Positions 34,409 to 44,279 are shown, counted from the first letter of the stretch. The stretch is 64,000 nt of DNA from Planctomycetaceae bacterium (GCA_012719125.1 JAAYAY010000364.1:40315-104314), one strand, 5' to 3'. Notes: generated by a model not told the origin, from the letters alone. Program-made: numbers and translations.

Positions 34409-37400
34409 ATGTATTCTCCGTTCCGCTGGAGCTGTCTCCTTGTCGTTTTGAATTGCTCCCTCTCGGCATTCGCGGCCGACTGGCAGCATCCCCTGGCACT
34501 CGACGGCGGGGATTACTGGCGGGCCAGGGTGCCGGTGGCGATTGCCAACGAGACTGATCAACCGCTGGACGGCACGCCGCTCGAAATCGCCATCGACCCG
34601 CAAGGAGCGTTGGCGGAGTTGATCGGCGAGAAGGCAGGGCAGATTCGCGTGACCGATGCCGGCGGCACCGAGATGCTGTTCGTTGTCTACGATCGGAGCG
34701 GAATGAAGGTCGAAGGTGAAATCCCGGCCGGGGCGTCGTTGGTACTGCCGGTCGAGTGCAAAGGGAAAAGCACGGCGACCTGTTACATCTATTCCGGCAA
34801 TCCTTCGGCTTGGTTGGTACCCGACTATCTGGAAGCACGACCCGGCCTGATCAACGGTTCGGTCGAACTGGGCGGCGGCGACTCGCCCGACGGCTGGAGT
34901 CACGACGCCGCGGACGACGAGCATCGAGCCTCGTGGAGCGACGAAAACCCGCACTCGGGCAAGCGGTGCCTGAAGACGATCGTGACGCCCGGCGCCGAGG
35001 CCACCTGGATCGCTACCCGTCAGGACGGCATCCACATCGTGGGCGGCGCTCGCTATCGGGTCGAGGCCTGGGCTCGGGCCGAGAACGTGAAGGGCTCCGC
35101 CGGTTGGTACCTGCACGTGGGAAATGCCCAGAACTCGATGCTCTCGGCCCCCATGCTGACCGCGGGCGACGGCACCTTTGACTGGAAGAAGGTCGCTCAC
35201 GAGTTCACCGCTCCCGACGACGCGGACCGGCTCAGTTTGGGAACGGTCTTGCGCGGCACGGGGACGGCCTGGTTCGACGACGTCTCGTTGACCTGCCTGG
35301 AGCCGGGCCGCGTTCGAACCGCCGTTCAGGCCGTCCAGCGCATGACGCTCGAGGAGGTCGGTCGCTGGAAGAGCCCTTCTTTCTGGCCTCAAGGGGCGCC
35401 CGATCGCCGTGCAATGGTTCGCATCTACAACTTCAGCGATCAGCCGCGCCGCGGAGCGGTCGTGTCGGTCGATTTGGAGATGATTCGCGGGCGCTCGCGT
35501 GGTCGGCTCGATCTCGACTCGATCCGCGTCGCTTTGGCGGGCCGGTTCGTTCGCCATACCTGCCAGGGAAACGCCTTGCTCTTCCAGAGCGACGAACTGC
35601 CAGCCCGAACCGTTGCCTGTTACGACGTGTTCTTCGCCGACGGCAAGTTGCCGGACACGAAGGACGAGGCGGCGCCCGCCGGCAACATCTTGCCGAACCT
35701 GGTGATCAACGGCGGTTTTGAACAGGGCCGGCCGCTGCCGGAGGCCTGGAGTCCGACCGGCCCCGCCGAAGGCAAGGACGGCGTGCGTTTCTCTGTGGAC
35801 GATCCGGGCCGTGCCGGTCTCGGAGCGGCCTGTGCGCGAATGGACGTTCCCGGCGGCCTGCCCGAGAGTTGGCGAGGCTGGCGGCAGACGGTGCCGGTTC
35901 GGCCCGGTGCGACGTACCTGCTTTCCGCCTGGCTCAAGTGCAAGGGGCTCGAAGCAGGGGAAGTCCGCGTTCACGTGCATCTCCGAAAGGCCGACGGCGG
36001 TCTGGTGACGACCGGCGGGATGACGAGCCTTTCTCGAGGCATTGCGGGAACCACGGATTGGACGCTGACCTCGGGCCTGTTCACCATGCCGGACGACGCC
36101 GCGCAGTTCCAGATCCATATGACGACGACCGCGGCGGGAACCGTCTGGCACGACGGCGTTTCCCTGGCCGAGGTCGAACACGGACAACTGGTGGGATTCA
36201 ACTGCCGGACCATGGCCGCGACCGAGAATCTCGCCGTGTGGCCGGTTCCTTCCGTCGTCAAAGTGTTTCCCGACGATCCCGCCCCGAAGGCGACTGACCC
36301 GTGGCAAGTGTCCGTTGCCGGAAATGAGCGAGAGGTGCTGCAACTGGCAGTTCGTGCCGGCCGATCGATCGACGGCGTCCAAGTGCGCGTCGAGCCGCCG
36401 GTGGGTTCCAAGGGAGACAAATTGCCGGCACCCGAAGTGAATGTGGTGGGCTACGTGCCGATCGACTATCCCACGAGCTATTATCAGTCCGATGCTCCCG
36501 CCTGGCACCGGTTGATCCCGACCCAGCGGCCCCAGTGCGACGGTTGGCCCGGCCTGTGGCCCGATCCGCTGCTTCCGGCGGATCGGTTTGACCTCAAGGC
36601 CAACGCAACCCAGGCCGTCTGGCTCACCTTCAACGTGCCGAAGAACGCGCCGGCCGGCGATTACACGGGAAAGGTGCAATTGACTGAAGACGGTCGCGTT
36701 CTGGCCGAGCAGGCCTATACGGTTCACGTCTGGGGCTTCTCTTTGCCGGACGAGAACCACGTGGCGGCGATCTACGACGTCCGCTACGGGCGGAGCGGGT
36801 CGCAATACTGGGGCAGGCCGCTCGATCAGATGTATCCCGAGTTGGTTCGCTTTCTGGCAGAACGGCGACTGTCGCCCGACGCGATCAAGCCCGAGCCCAG
36901 GATCCGCTATGTCGAGGGCCGCGTCGAGGCCGACTTCACCGAATACGATCGGGCAGCAGAGTTCTATTTCGACGAGCTCGGTTTGCCCTTTTCCTACACG
37001 CCCCACACGTTCTACCTGTTCGGCTGGGGCCACCCGCCCAAGACGTTCTTCGGCGAGCAGCCTTACGCCGGCGAGGCCCCTTACGAAGAGGCCGATCGCA
37101 GCAAGCTGCGGCCGGAGTACAAGAAAGCCTACCAGGCCTGCCTCAAGGTCTACTGGGATCACGTGAAAGAAAAGGGGTGGGCCGACCGGATCGTCCTTTA
37201 CATTTCCGACGAGCCCCACGACTGGCACGCCCACATCGGCATTCAGATGAAGGCCCTCTGCGACATGATCCACGAAGTCGATCCGGCCATCCCGATCTAT
37301 TCGAGCACGTGGAAACACGTGCCCGACTGGGACGGGTATCTCGACGTCTGGGGCATCGGACATTACGGCCGGGTTGCCGTCGACAAGATGGCCGAACTTC

Positions 37401-37942
37401 AGCAGGCCGGCGACCGCATCTGGTTCACGACCGACGGGCAAATGTGCACCGACACGCCCTACTGCGCCGTGGAACGGCTCCTGCCCCACTACTGCTTCAA
37501 GTATGGGGCGGATGCCTACGAGTTCTGGGGGGCGTCGTGGCTGACGTACGATCCCTACCGTTACGGCTGGCACAGCTACATCCGCCAGTCGAGCGAGCCG
37601 GGCAAGTTCTACTGGGTGCGCTACCCGAACGGCGACGGCTTCCTGATCTATCCGGGCGGCCCCGTAGGCCAAAAAGCTCCGGTCAGCTCGATCCGCCTGG
37701 AGAACGCAAGAGAGGGCGTCGAGGACTACGAGTATCTCTACCGGCTCAAGAGCTTGATTCAGCAGGCCGAGGCCGCGGGACGCGACGTTTCCCAGGCCGA
37801 GCAGGCCTTGGCAGAAGCCGGCGGACTCGTCGACATTCCCAACGCGGGCGGGCGTTACTCCAGCAAAATCCTGCCCGACCCGGAAGCCCTGCTACGAGCG
37901 CGGATCAAGCTCGCCAAGGCGATTGAAGGACTATCGAGGTGA
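34409..37942 (+). CDS. Exported GH123-like (DUF4091) glycoside hydrolase with carbohydrate-binding-type modules
   Basis: Predicted 1177-residue secreted protein. Signal MYSPFRWSCLLVVLNCSLSAFA. Two CenC-like carbohydrate-binding modules can be read, at about 150-300 (GLINGSVELGGGDSPDGW) and 430-590 (NLVINGGFEQGRPLPEAW). The C-terminal half (about 610-1140) matches the DUF4091/GH123 fold: FNVPKNAPAGDYTGKV, then LYISDEPHDW near residue 935, where adjacent Asp and Glu fit the substrate-assisted mechanism of GH123 N-acetylgalactosaminidases, and RLENAREGVEDYEYLYRL near the end. Acting on GalNAc-containing glycans is an inference. GAGGA 8 bases before ATG 34409 supports the start. Confidence 0.8.
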   Translation: MYSPFRWSCLLVVLNCSLSAFAADWQHPLALDGGDYWRARVPVAIANETDQPLDGTPLEIAIDPQGALAELIGEKAGQIRVTDAGGTEMLFVVYDRSGMKVEGEIPAGASLVLPVECKGKSTATCYIYSGNPSAWLVPDYLEARPGLINGSVELGGGDSPDGWSHDAADDEHRASWSDENPHSGKRCLKTIVTPGAEATWIATRQDGIHIVGGARYRVEAWARAENVKGSAGWYLHVGNAQNSMLSAPMLTAGDGTFDWKKVAHEFTAPDDADRLSLGTVLRGTGTAWFDDVSLTCLEPGRVRTAVQAVQRMTLEEVGRWKSPSFWPQGAPDRRAMVRIYNFSDQPRRGAVVSVDLEMIRGRSRGRLDLDSIRVALAGRFVRHTCQGNALLFQSDELPARTVACYDVFFADGKLPDTKDEAAPAGNILPNLVINGGFEQGRPLPEAWSPTGPAEGKDGVRFSVDDPGRAGLGAACARMDVPGGLPESWRGWRQTVPVRPGATYLLSAWLKCKGLEAGEVRVHVHLRKADGGLVTTGGMTSLSRGIAGTTDWTLTSGLFTMPDDAAQFQIHMTTTAAGTVWHDGVSLAEVEHGQLVGFNCRTMAATENLAVWPVPSVVKVFPDDPAPKATDPWQVSVAGNEREVLQLAVRAGRSIDGVQVRVEPPVGSKGDKLPAPEVNVVGYVPIDYPTSYYQSDAPAWHRLIPTQRPQCDGWPGLWPDPLLPADRFDLKANATQAVWLTFNVPKNAPAGDYTGKVQLTEDGRVLAEQAYTVHVWGFSLPDENHVAAIYDVRYGRSGSQYWGRPLDQMYPELVRFLAERRLSPDAIKPEPRIRYVEGRVEADFTEYDRAAEFYFDELGLPFSYTPHTFYLFGWGHPPKTFFGEQPYAGEAPYEEADRSKLRPEYKKAYQACLKVYWDHVKEKGWADRIVLYISDEPHDWHAHIGIQMKALCDMIHEVDPAIPIYSSTWKHVPDWDGYLDVWGIGHYGRVAVDKMAELQQAGDRIWFTTDGQMCTDTPYCAVERLLPHYCFKYGADAYEFWGASWLTYDPYRYGWHSYIRQSSEPGKFYWVRYPNGDGFLIYPGGPVGQKAPVSSIRLENAREGVEDYEYLYRLKSLIQQAEAAGRDVSQAEQALAEAGGLVDIPNAGGRYSSKILPDPEALLRARIKLAKAIEGLSR

Positions 37943-38001
37943 AGTGCGGCGGATTCCCGGCGAATTCTGCCGAAGAGCCTCAACGCGGCCTCCGGCCACC
38001 T

Positions 38002-38170
38002 CCAAATCCGAAATACGAAACCCGAAATCCTGAACAAATACGAGACCTGAAATCCAAATGTTTCAAACCTGACGAACAGGCTTGCGCCGGCCCACACGGT
38101 CTTGTTTCGAGCCTTTGATATTCGGATTCTGGGTTTGTTTCGGATTTCGTGTTTCACATTTCGAATTCCA
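38002..38170. repeat. Imperfect inverted copies of an A/T-rich dispersed repeat
   Basis: The gap between the GH123-like gene and the antiporter contains CCAAATCCGAAATACGAAAC-type sequence (38002-38065) and, inverted, GGATTCTGGG...TTTCGGATTTCGTGTTTC (38117-38170). It is much lower in GC than its surroundings. This motif family is often seen between genes in planctomycete and verrucomicrobial genomes. It probably forms a loose stem between convergent genes. No gene is seen here. Confidence 0.6.
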
Positions 38171-38208
38171 ACGATGCGCGCACGGTGCGCATCCTATGAC
38201 GGAAGACT

Positions 38209-39315
38209 CTATTGTTCCGCCGCCGGCTTCGCCGCCCGTCTTGCCGATCGCACCACGAGCACGAACAGCGTGACGGCGGTGAGGGGAACCACGAACAGTA
38301 AGACGATCGTCCCGAACGTTCGCGCGGCCAGGGTGTTCGTCTCGGCCAGGATCAGATAGGCCATGTACACCGCGTAGTAGGCAAGGAACAGCCCGCCCTC
38401 CCAGCGATCGATGCGGTGATCGGTGAAGAAGATCGGCAGGCAGGCGAGAGAGGCCGCAATCATCACCGGAATGTCGAGATGCAGGGCCGTCTGCGACACT
38501 TCGATGCCTTGCGGGGCAATCGCGGCCGACAAGCCGAGCACGGCGAAGATGTTCAGAATATTGCTCCCCACCACGTTGCCCACGGCAATGTCGCGTTCGC
38601 CTCGCAAGCTGGCGATCACGCTCGTGGCCGCCTCCGGCAGCGACGTTCCGATCGCCAAAATGGTCAGCCCGATCATCAGATCGCTCACACCAAGCAATCG
38701 GGCGATATCCACCGATCCCTTGACAAGCCAATCCGACGCCAGGACCAGCAGAGCGACGCCGAACACGACGAGAGATAGATAGCCCAACACGCCTAGCCAA
38801 CCTGTCTTGACCTCGACAATGTCCAATCGGACCAGTTCTTCTCGGATGGCCTGGCTCTCGCGGCGGCTGATCGTCACCGTCCAAATCGTGTACCCCGCGA
38901 AAAAGCCAACCAGAATCAGGCCGTCAATGCGACCGATCACACCGTCGAACCCGAACACGAGCGTGAAGGCGGCAGCCACGATCATCAGCGGCACCTCGAA
39001 CCGCACGAGTCTGGCGTGGACGACCAAGGCACCGAACAAGGCCGACAGGCCCAGAATGAGGAGAATGTTGCAGATGCAGCTTCCGACCACGTTTCCGACG
39101 GCAAAATCGGCCTTTCCGACAAAAGCCGCCTTCAGACACACGGCCAGTTCAGGGCAACTGGTGCAGAAAGCCACCACGGTCAGCCCGATGATGAGCGGTG
39201 AAATGTGCATCGCCCGAGCGGTCTTGGAAGCCCCACGAACCAACACTTCACCACCCAGAATGAGCACAATCAATCCGAGAAGAATCAGCAGGGAGGGGGT
39301 CACGTAGTCGGCCAA
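38209..39315 (-). CDS. Calcium/sodium antiporter (CaCA family, YrbG-like)
   Basis: Predicted 368-residue inner-membrane cation antiporter with about ten helices in two homologous halves. The alpha repeats are clear: CTSCPELAVCLKAAF with AVGNVVGSCICNILL in the first half and GTSLPEAATSVIAS with AVGNVVGSNILNIF in the second; the acidic residues in these are the ion ligands. The start is TTG at 39315, preceded 7 bases earlier by AAGGAG; a GTG four codons on is the alternative. The first repeat carries extra cysteines (CTSC, SCIC), a mild oddity. Ion specificity (Ca2+, K+) is not fixed by sequence. Confidence 0.92.
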   Translation of the reverse strand: MADYVTPSLLILLGLIVLILGGEVLVRGASKTARAMHISPLIIGLTVVAFCTSCPELAVCLKAAFVGKADFAVGNVVGSCICNILLILGLSALFGALVVHARLVRFEVPLMIVAAAFTLVFGFDGVIGRIDGLILVGFFAGYTIWTVTISRRESQAIREELVRLDIVEVKTGWLGVLGYLSLVVFGVALLVLASDWLVKGSVDIARLLGVSDLMIGLTILAIGTSLPEAATSVIASLRGERDIAVGNVVGSNILNIFAVLGLSAAIAPQGIEVSQTALHLDIPVMIAASLACLPIFFTDHRIDRWEGGLFLAYYAVYMAYLILAETNTLAARTFGTIVLLFVVPLTAVTLFVLVVRSARRAAKPAAEQ

Positions 39316-39762
39316 CGCGGGCTCCTTGGATTGCCGGGGCTCAGAAGGTCAATCGTCCACGTATACCCGATTTGCGACCGATCTGCGAGCGTCTGTGTGG
39401 AAGTTGATGACTTCACCGGGCCCGATGAGCGCGGCGGATGGTCGTTCCTTCCGCACAGAAACCTTGCCGGCTGAGTGATTCCTGAGTTGGCCCGCGAACC
39501 CGGCGAAGGCAAACGGCCTGACCCCGCGGCAAGGGGGGTGTGATATTTTGGGTAATTGTACAGAATTGGCAGTGCGGGGAATATATTCGTGTTAGGCAAA
39601 GCTTGCAACCCCATAGAAGGCGTGGGACAATAGAGTGTGCATCGCCGTTTCTCGGCGTCAGGCGAGGCCTGAAACGGTTTCATGGTCACCGTGGCCTTTG
39701 GGTGGTGGTTCCCGAGCAAAGAACCATGTCGACACGAGGCAACCGGAGTCTGGTTCTTAACT

Positions 39763-39792
39763 TGTGCGCATGGTGTACGCATGTTTTGGTGA
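39763..39792 (+). repeat. 30-bp direct repeat, copy 1
   Basis: Starts TGTGCGCATGGTGTACGCAT. It matches the copy at 42839-42868 in 26 of 30 bases. It lies in the 566-bp gap 39316-39881, upstream of the HlyD-like gene. Nothing else in that gap is recognisable except the ribosome site GAAGGAG of the next gene. Confidence 0.6.
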
Positions 39793-39881
39793 CAACGGGT
39801 TGCAGCCATGATCCGCTTTGAGGAACGTGTTCATCGCCCATGATCTTGCAGGCATAGGCTAATTGAAGGAGCCAACGCAAC

Positions 39882-41537
39882 ATGAAACGTCTTTCGTATC
39901 TCCTTGCATCCTTGGTCCTACTCGCAGTTGCGGCGCCCGGCGTTTGGGCTGCCGACGAACCCGCCAAAGAGCCTGCCAAGAAACCGGCCGCCGAGAAGAA
40001 GGCGGAGCCCGAGGCGAAAGCACCCGCGGAGAAAGAGGTCGCACCGGCCAAGAAGGAAGAGGCCGAGAAGAAGGCCGAACCGGCGGAAGCCAAGCCCGCG
40101 GCCAAGCCGGAAACCAAGCCCGCTGAGAAAGCGGAAGCCAAGCCGGCCGAATCGAAGGCGGAAGAGAAGAAGGAAACCTATACGGTCAAGGCCGACATGC
40201 TGAAGATCGATCTGGAGTTGGACGGCGTGTTCGTTGCCCAGAACATGACGAACGTTGAGCTTCGTCCCGAGAGTTGGTCGAGCTTCAAAGTGGTCAACGC
40301 GGTCGAGCACGGTACCCAAGTCGAGAAGGGGGACATCCTCGTCGAGTTCGAAACCGACAAGATCGACGAGGCGATTGCCGACCAGGAGACGGCCCAGGAA
40401 CTGGCCGAGTTGTCTCTCAAGCAGGCGGAACTCGGGCTCAAGCTGCTCGAAACGACCACTCCCATCGATCTGAAGATGGTCGATCGCCAGAAGAAGATGA
40501 TGGCCGAAGACCTGGAACGCTTTCTGAAGATCGAGATTGCCCTGACCAAGAAGAGCGCCGAGTACAGTCTCAAGTCGTCGGAGCAGTCGCTGGAGTACGA
40601 GTTGGAGGAGTTGAACCAGCTCGAAAAGATGTACAAGGCCGACGATCTGACGGAAGAGACCGAGGAGATTATCCTCAAGCGGCAACGCAATTCGGTGGAG
40701 CGAGCCAAGTTCTACGTCGAACTGGCCAAGAACCGTTTCGACGAGATTATGAACGTCTATCTGCCTCGAGACAAGGAGAGCATGGAGGTTTCGTCGGAGC
40801 TCTATCAACTCACGTTGGATCGCGCCAAGGCCGTGCTGCCGATGGATCTCCAGCGCGAGAAGATCGGGCTGGAGAAGCTCCGCGTGCAGCAGAAGCGCGA
40901 CCTGGCGCAGTTCGCGAAACTCAAGGAGGATCGCAAGCTGATGACGATCACCGCTCCCGCAGCGGGAATCGTCTACTACGGCAAGTGCGTGCGGGGCAAG
41001 TGGAGCGGTGCTTCGGGCGTCGCCGAGAAGCTGCAGCCCGGCGCTTCCGCATCGACCGGTCCGCTGATGACCATCGTCAACCCGCGGCCGCTGCAAGTCC
41101 GCGCGACCGTGGCCGAGAAGGATCTCCACTGGGTGAAGAAAGGAATGCGGGGGACCGTCGAGCCGACCGCGATTCCCGATGCTCGAATCGCGACCACGCT
41201 GGGCGAGATCGACGGAGTGTTGAACGTCGACAGCGCCTACGCCGCCACCTTCCGCGTTTCCCTCAACGAAGAGATGGACGCGATCATGCCCGGCATGAAC
41301 TGCAAGGTCAAGCTCGTGCCCTATCTCAAAAAGCGGACCCTCGTCATTCCGGTCAAGGCCATGCAGACCGACGAACTGGACGACACTCGCCACTACGTCC
41401 AGTTGCTGGGCGACGACGGGCGAGCCGTCAAGCAGGCCGTCACCATCGGCCAGAAGAAAGGCGAGATCGTCGAGATCCTCGACGGGCTGGCGAAAGGCGA
41501 CAAGATTCTCGCCGAGTATCCCAAGGACAAGGACTGA
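39882..41537 (+). CDS. Exported HlyD/membrane-fusion-like protein with K/E/A/P-rich linker
   Basis: Predicted 551-residue protein. Signal peptide 1-24 (MKRLSYLLASLVLLAVAAPG), then a low-complexity stretch of Lys/Glu/Ala/Pro at about 25-100. Next comes a barrel-sandwich half (VELRPESWSSFKVVNAVEHG, GDILVEFETDKIDEAIAD), a long alpha-helical hairpin at about 165-350, the second half of the sandwich (MTITAPAAGIVYYG) and beta-barrel regions to the end (VIPVKAMQTDE). This is the layout of membrane fusion proteins in HlyD/MacA-type export. No ABC transporter or outer-membrane partner is adjacent; instead a terpene-cyclase-fold protein follows 63 bp on. GAAGGAG precedes the ATG. Confidence 0.83.
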   Translation: MKRLSYLLASLVLLAVAAPGVWAADEPAKEPAKKPAAEKKAEPEAKAPAEKEVAPAKKEEAEKKAEPAEAKPAAKPETKPAEKAEAKPAESKAEEKKETYTVKADMLKIDLELDGVFVAQNMTNVELRPESWSSFKVVNAVEHGTQVEKGDILVEFETDKIDEAIADQETAQELAELSLKQAELGLKLLETTTPIDLKMVDRQKKMMAEDLERFLKIEIALTKKSAEYSLKSSEQSLEYELEELNQLEKMYKADDLTEETEEIILKRQRNSVERAKFYVELAKNRFDEIMNVYLPRDKESMEVSSELYQLTLDRAKAVLPMDLQREKIGLEKLRVQQKRDLAQFAKLKEDRKLMTITAPAAGIVYYGKCVRGKWSGASGVAEKLQPGASASTGPLMTIVNPRPLQVRATVAEKDLHWVKKGMRGTVEPTAIPDARIATTLGEIDGVLNVDSAYAATFRVSLNEEMDAIMPGMNCKVKLVPYLKKRTLVIPVKAMQTDELDDTRHYVQLLGDDGRAVKQAVTIGQKKGEIVEILDGLAKGDKILAEYPKDKD

Positions 41538-41600
41538 GAGGTCCTGCACAGAACGAGCCAAGGTCTCACCGTCCGATTGCCCCGCTTTGGGAATTGCAGC

Positions 41601-42821
41601 ATGAACGAGTCGCGAGTGCGCTGTCGATGCCGCCTGATTGGAATACTCGTTTTTTCGATCGGCCTGGCGGCAGCATCGATCGTTGCGGCCGACGGGCCCG
41701 AGTTGTCGCCCCTGGCCACCCAGGGACCGAAGCCCAATCCCGTCAAACCCGTCGGCAACGAGGCGATCAACGCCTCCATCGATCGCGGCATCGAGTTCCT
41801 CGTCAAGCGGCAGAACCCCGGAGGTTCCTGGGGCTCGGCTCGAAACACCAAGGGGCTGAATATCTACGCGCCCGTGCCGGGTGCCCACCACGCCTTCCGC
41901 GCCGCCGTGACGGCCATGTGCATCTCGGCCATCATCGACACGGGAACCACCGATCCGGCGGCAATCGCCGCCCTGGAGAAGGGCGAGGCCTGGCTGATGG
42001 ACTTCCTGCCGCGGGTCCGCCGCGCCGATTCGGAAGCAATCTACAATTCGTGGTGCCATGCCTACTCGATCGAGGCCCTGGCCCGCATGTACAACCGGCT
42101 GCCCGACGAGAAGCGGCGTGCCCGGATCATCGAGCTGATCGAAGAACAGATCGATCTGCTCTCGCGCTACGAGTGCGTCGACGGCGGCTGGTGCTACTAC
42201 GATTTCGATTGCGGCACGAAGCAGCCGGGCGGGTCGTCGATCAGCTTCGTCACCGCCACCGTGCTCGTGGCCCTTCACGAAGCCAAGAAGCTGGGCGTCG
42301 AGATCCCCGAGCGATTGATCACCCGCGGAATGGACTCGATCCGTCGGCAGCGCAATCCCGATTTCGCCTACTGCTACGGCGAATACCTCAAGTACGTGCC
42401 CAGATACGATATCAATCGTCCTGGCGGCAGCCTGGGCCGCTCCCAAGCCTGCAATATCGCCATGCGCTACTGGGGCGACGAACTGGTGACCGACGAAGTC
42501 TTGACCACCTGGCTCGATCGCCTCTTCGCCCGCAATCTCTGGCTCGATATCGGACGCAAACGGCCGATCCCCCACGAATCCTGGTTCGCCGTGGCGGGCT
42601 ACTTCTACTACTACGGCCACTACTACGCCGCCCTCTGCATCCAGGATCTTCCGCCCGAGCAGCAGGGACCGCATAAGGACCAGTTGGCCACCATCTTGCT
42701 GCGCCACCAGGAGAGCGACGGCTGCTGGTGGGACTACCCCTTCTACGACTACCACCAGCAGTACGGCACCGCGTTTGCCGTAATGACTCTTGCCCGGTGC
42801 CGAAAGACAGAGACAGAATAG
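41601..42821 (+). CDS. Exported prenyltransferase/squalene-oxidase repeat protein
   Basis: Predicted 406-residue secreted protein with a signal at about 1-33. The rest is an alpha/alpha toroid built from prenyltransferase/squalene-cyclase repeats: AINASIDRGIEFLVKRQNPG-GSWG, then GGWCYYDF, QSDGCWWDYPFYDYHQQYGT. The DCTAE or QW motifs of a true squalene-hopene cyclase are not visible, and real cyclases are ~630 residues and not exported, so this is a structural relative, a common paralogue type in planctomycetes. ATG 41601 is chosen because the signal starts there; the earlier ATG at 41577 is possible. Likely co-transcribed with the HlyD-like gene. Confidence 0.82.
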   Translation: MNESRVRCRCRLIGILVFSIGLAAASIVAADGPELSPLATQGPKPNPVKPVGNEAINASIDRGIEFLVKRQNPGGSWGSARNTKGLNIYAPVPGAHHAFRAAVTAMCISAIIDTGTTDPAAIAALEKGEAWLMDFLPRVRRADSEAIYNSWCHAYSIEALARMYNRLPDEKRRARIIELIEEQIDLLSRYECVDGGWCYYDFDCGTKQPGGSSISFVTATVLVALHEAKKLGVEIPERLITRGMDSIRRQRNPDFAYCYGEYLKYVPRYDINRPGGSLGRSQACNIAMRYWGDELVTDEVLTTWLDRLFARNLWLDIGRKRPIPHESWFAVAGYFYYYGHYYAALCIQDLPPEQQGPHKDQLATILLRHQESDGCWWDYPFYDYHQQYGTAFAVMTLARCRKTETE

Positions 42822-42838
42822 TCTCTTCTTTTTGGGTC

Positions 42839-42868
42839 TGTGCGCATGGCGGGCGCATGTTTTTGTGA
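42839..42868 (+). repeat. 30-bp direct repeat, copy 2
   Basis: 26 of 30 bases match the copy at 39763-39792, same orientation, 18 bp after the stop of the toroid gene. The two copies bracket the HlyD-like/toroid pair. The rest of the 465-bp gap to 43286 holds one small hairpin (next entry) and no supported gene. Confidence 0.6.
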
Positions 42869-42883
42869 AGGTTGGGCAGTGGG

Positions 42884-42904
42884 CTTGCCCCGCTCTGGGG
42901 CAAG
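42884..42904 (+). terminator. GC-rich hairpin after toroid gene
   Basis: CTTGCCCC-GCTCT-GGGGCAAG: an 8-bp perfect stem with a 5-base loop, 63 bp after the stop at 42821. No T-tract follows, so an intrinsic terminator is only a possibility. Confidence 0.35.
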
Positions 42905-43286
42905 TGGACGTCCATTCTCGCCGAAACGGACGTTTGTCTGTCCGGGGGAGGCGGCCGACGGGGCGCTGTCCGAGAGAGAACCAAAACTTGCCCTGGCAGT
43001 TTCGTGAACACAAGGGGCCTGGGGAGCATCAGGACTGCAGCCGATACTGTCTGCTGCACGTCGTCGCCGGGGCTACTCGCCGCTCGTCATTCTGGAGAAG
43101 GCAGGAAGAGTATGCCGGCCGCGCCACCCGAACTTGCGGCACGATCCCTCCCAACCGATACCATCCATAGAGCGGCACGATTCTCTCTGGTGGATCTCCA
43201 CGGAATCGGCCGTGCCGGTCCTGCAAACGCTTCCGTGTGGCATCCATTTCCACCGGCTCACCACCCGCTTGAGTACCCACCGACCC

Positions 43287-44279
43287 ATGCCACCTTCCTG
43301 CAAATCGCTCTTATGGCGAGCCGAGCCCTGTGACCTTTGCGGTGCCCATGAATGCCGAGTCGTCGGCCTTCGGGATCGGCGCGGCAAACCCCTGACAAAC
43401 GTGGTCTGCACGCGCTGTGGTTTGGTGTCCCATCTTGACATCCCCAGCAAGCAACAACTCTGCGAGTACTACAAGCGGCGATACCGCCGGGAGTACCATG
43501 GGGAAGCTCGGCCTTCGTCGCGGCGCGTACTTCGGGCGTGGCGAAGGGGAAAGACGGTCTTCCGCCAACTCAGACCTTTCGTGAGAACGGGCGATCGCGT
43601 GTTCGAGATTGGCGGCGGCTTGGGGTGTACGGTCAAGGCGTTTGAGTTGCACGGATTCGATGCCTCCGGAATCGAGCCCGGAGAAGACTTCCAGGCCTTT
43701 TCTCGCAACCAACTCGGCGTGCGATTGGAGAACGTCACGCTGGACGAAGTCGTGCCGGATCCCAGCTACGATTTCATCCTGCTGGTCCACGTTATTGAAC
43801 ATTTGCCCCAGCCAGTCAAGGCATTGCGAAGAATTGGCTCCATGTTGCGTCCGGGCGGACGGCTCTATATCGAATGCCCCAATATTGCGGCTCGCTACGT
43901 TCGTCCCAGCGGGATGTTCCATTTCGCCCACATCTACAACTTCGCACCTCATACGATGGCCATGCTTGCCAACAGTGCCGGGTTCCGCGTGGCCGAGCGT
44001 CTCGCGGCCGACGGTGACCGTAACGTTCAGATGATCCTCACACCGGACCGGCACGTGGCCCTGGAAGTCGATCCCGAAGGTTGTCGCACGACTCTCGCCG
44101 CACTGGAACGATACCACGTATTGCGCTATCATCTGCGCGCCGGTTACCTGGCGGGCCGGTTGCTCGCGATCGCCACCCATGCGTCGGATCGCATCATGAG
44201 CGACCGCCGCGTGAACCGGATTATTCAGCGTTGCCAAGAGGCGAGGTTGCCGGCAGAGACTCTTGCACGGGCGGCTTAG
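43287..44279 (+). CDS. Class I SAM-dependent methyltransferase with N-terminal zinc ribbon
   Basis: Predicted 330-residue cytosolic methyltransferase. CDLC (15-18) and CTRC (41-44) form a zinc ribbon. The SAM-binding motif is EIGGGLG at 108-114, FDASGIEPGED is motif II and VHVIEHLPQPVKAL the later motif common to Methyltransf_11/23 families. Zinc-ribbon methyltransferases of this type often sit in glycan or lipopolysaccharide loci and methylate NDP-sugars or glycan ends; the substrate here is open. The frame extends to 43134 upstream, but that part is not protein-like, so ATG 43287 just before the ribbon is preferred; no strong Shine-Dalgarno is seen. Confidence 0.82.
   Translation: MPPSCKSLLWRAEPCDLCGAHECRVVGLRDRRGKPLTNVVCTRCGLVSHLDIPSKQQLCEYYKRRYRREYHGEARPSSRRVLRAWRRGKTVFRQLRPFVRTGDRVFEIGGGLGCTVKAFELHGFDASGIEPGEDFQAFSRNQLGVRLENVTLDEVVPDPSYDFILLVHVIEHLPQPVKALRRIGSMLRPGGRLYIECPNIAARYVRPSGMFHFAHIYNFAPHTMAMLANSAGFRVAERLAADGDRNVQMILTPDRHVALEVDPEGCRTTLAALERYHVLRYHLRAGYLAGRLLAIATHASDRIMSDRRVNRIIQRCQEARLPAETLARAA

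Noticed and set aside
34196..37672. 1158-codon open frame on the minus strand
   Set aside because: It lies antisense to the GH123-like gene, has a low-complexity Arg/Gly/Val composition and no domain; long antisense frames are expected at this GC content.
41601..42821. Squalene-hopene cyclase
   Set aside because: Too short, exported, and the catalytic DxDD-type motif is not visible.
39918..43013. 1031-codon open frame on the minus strand
   Set aside because: Shadow of the HlyD-like and toroid genes; Leu/Arg/Gly-repetitive product, no ribosome site. The plus-strand proteins have signals and recognisable folds.
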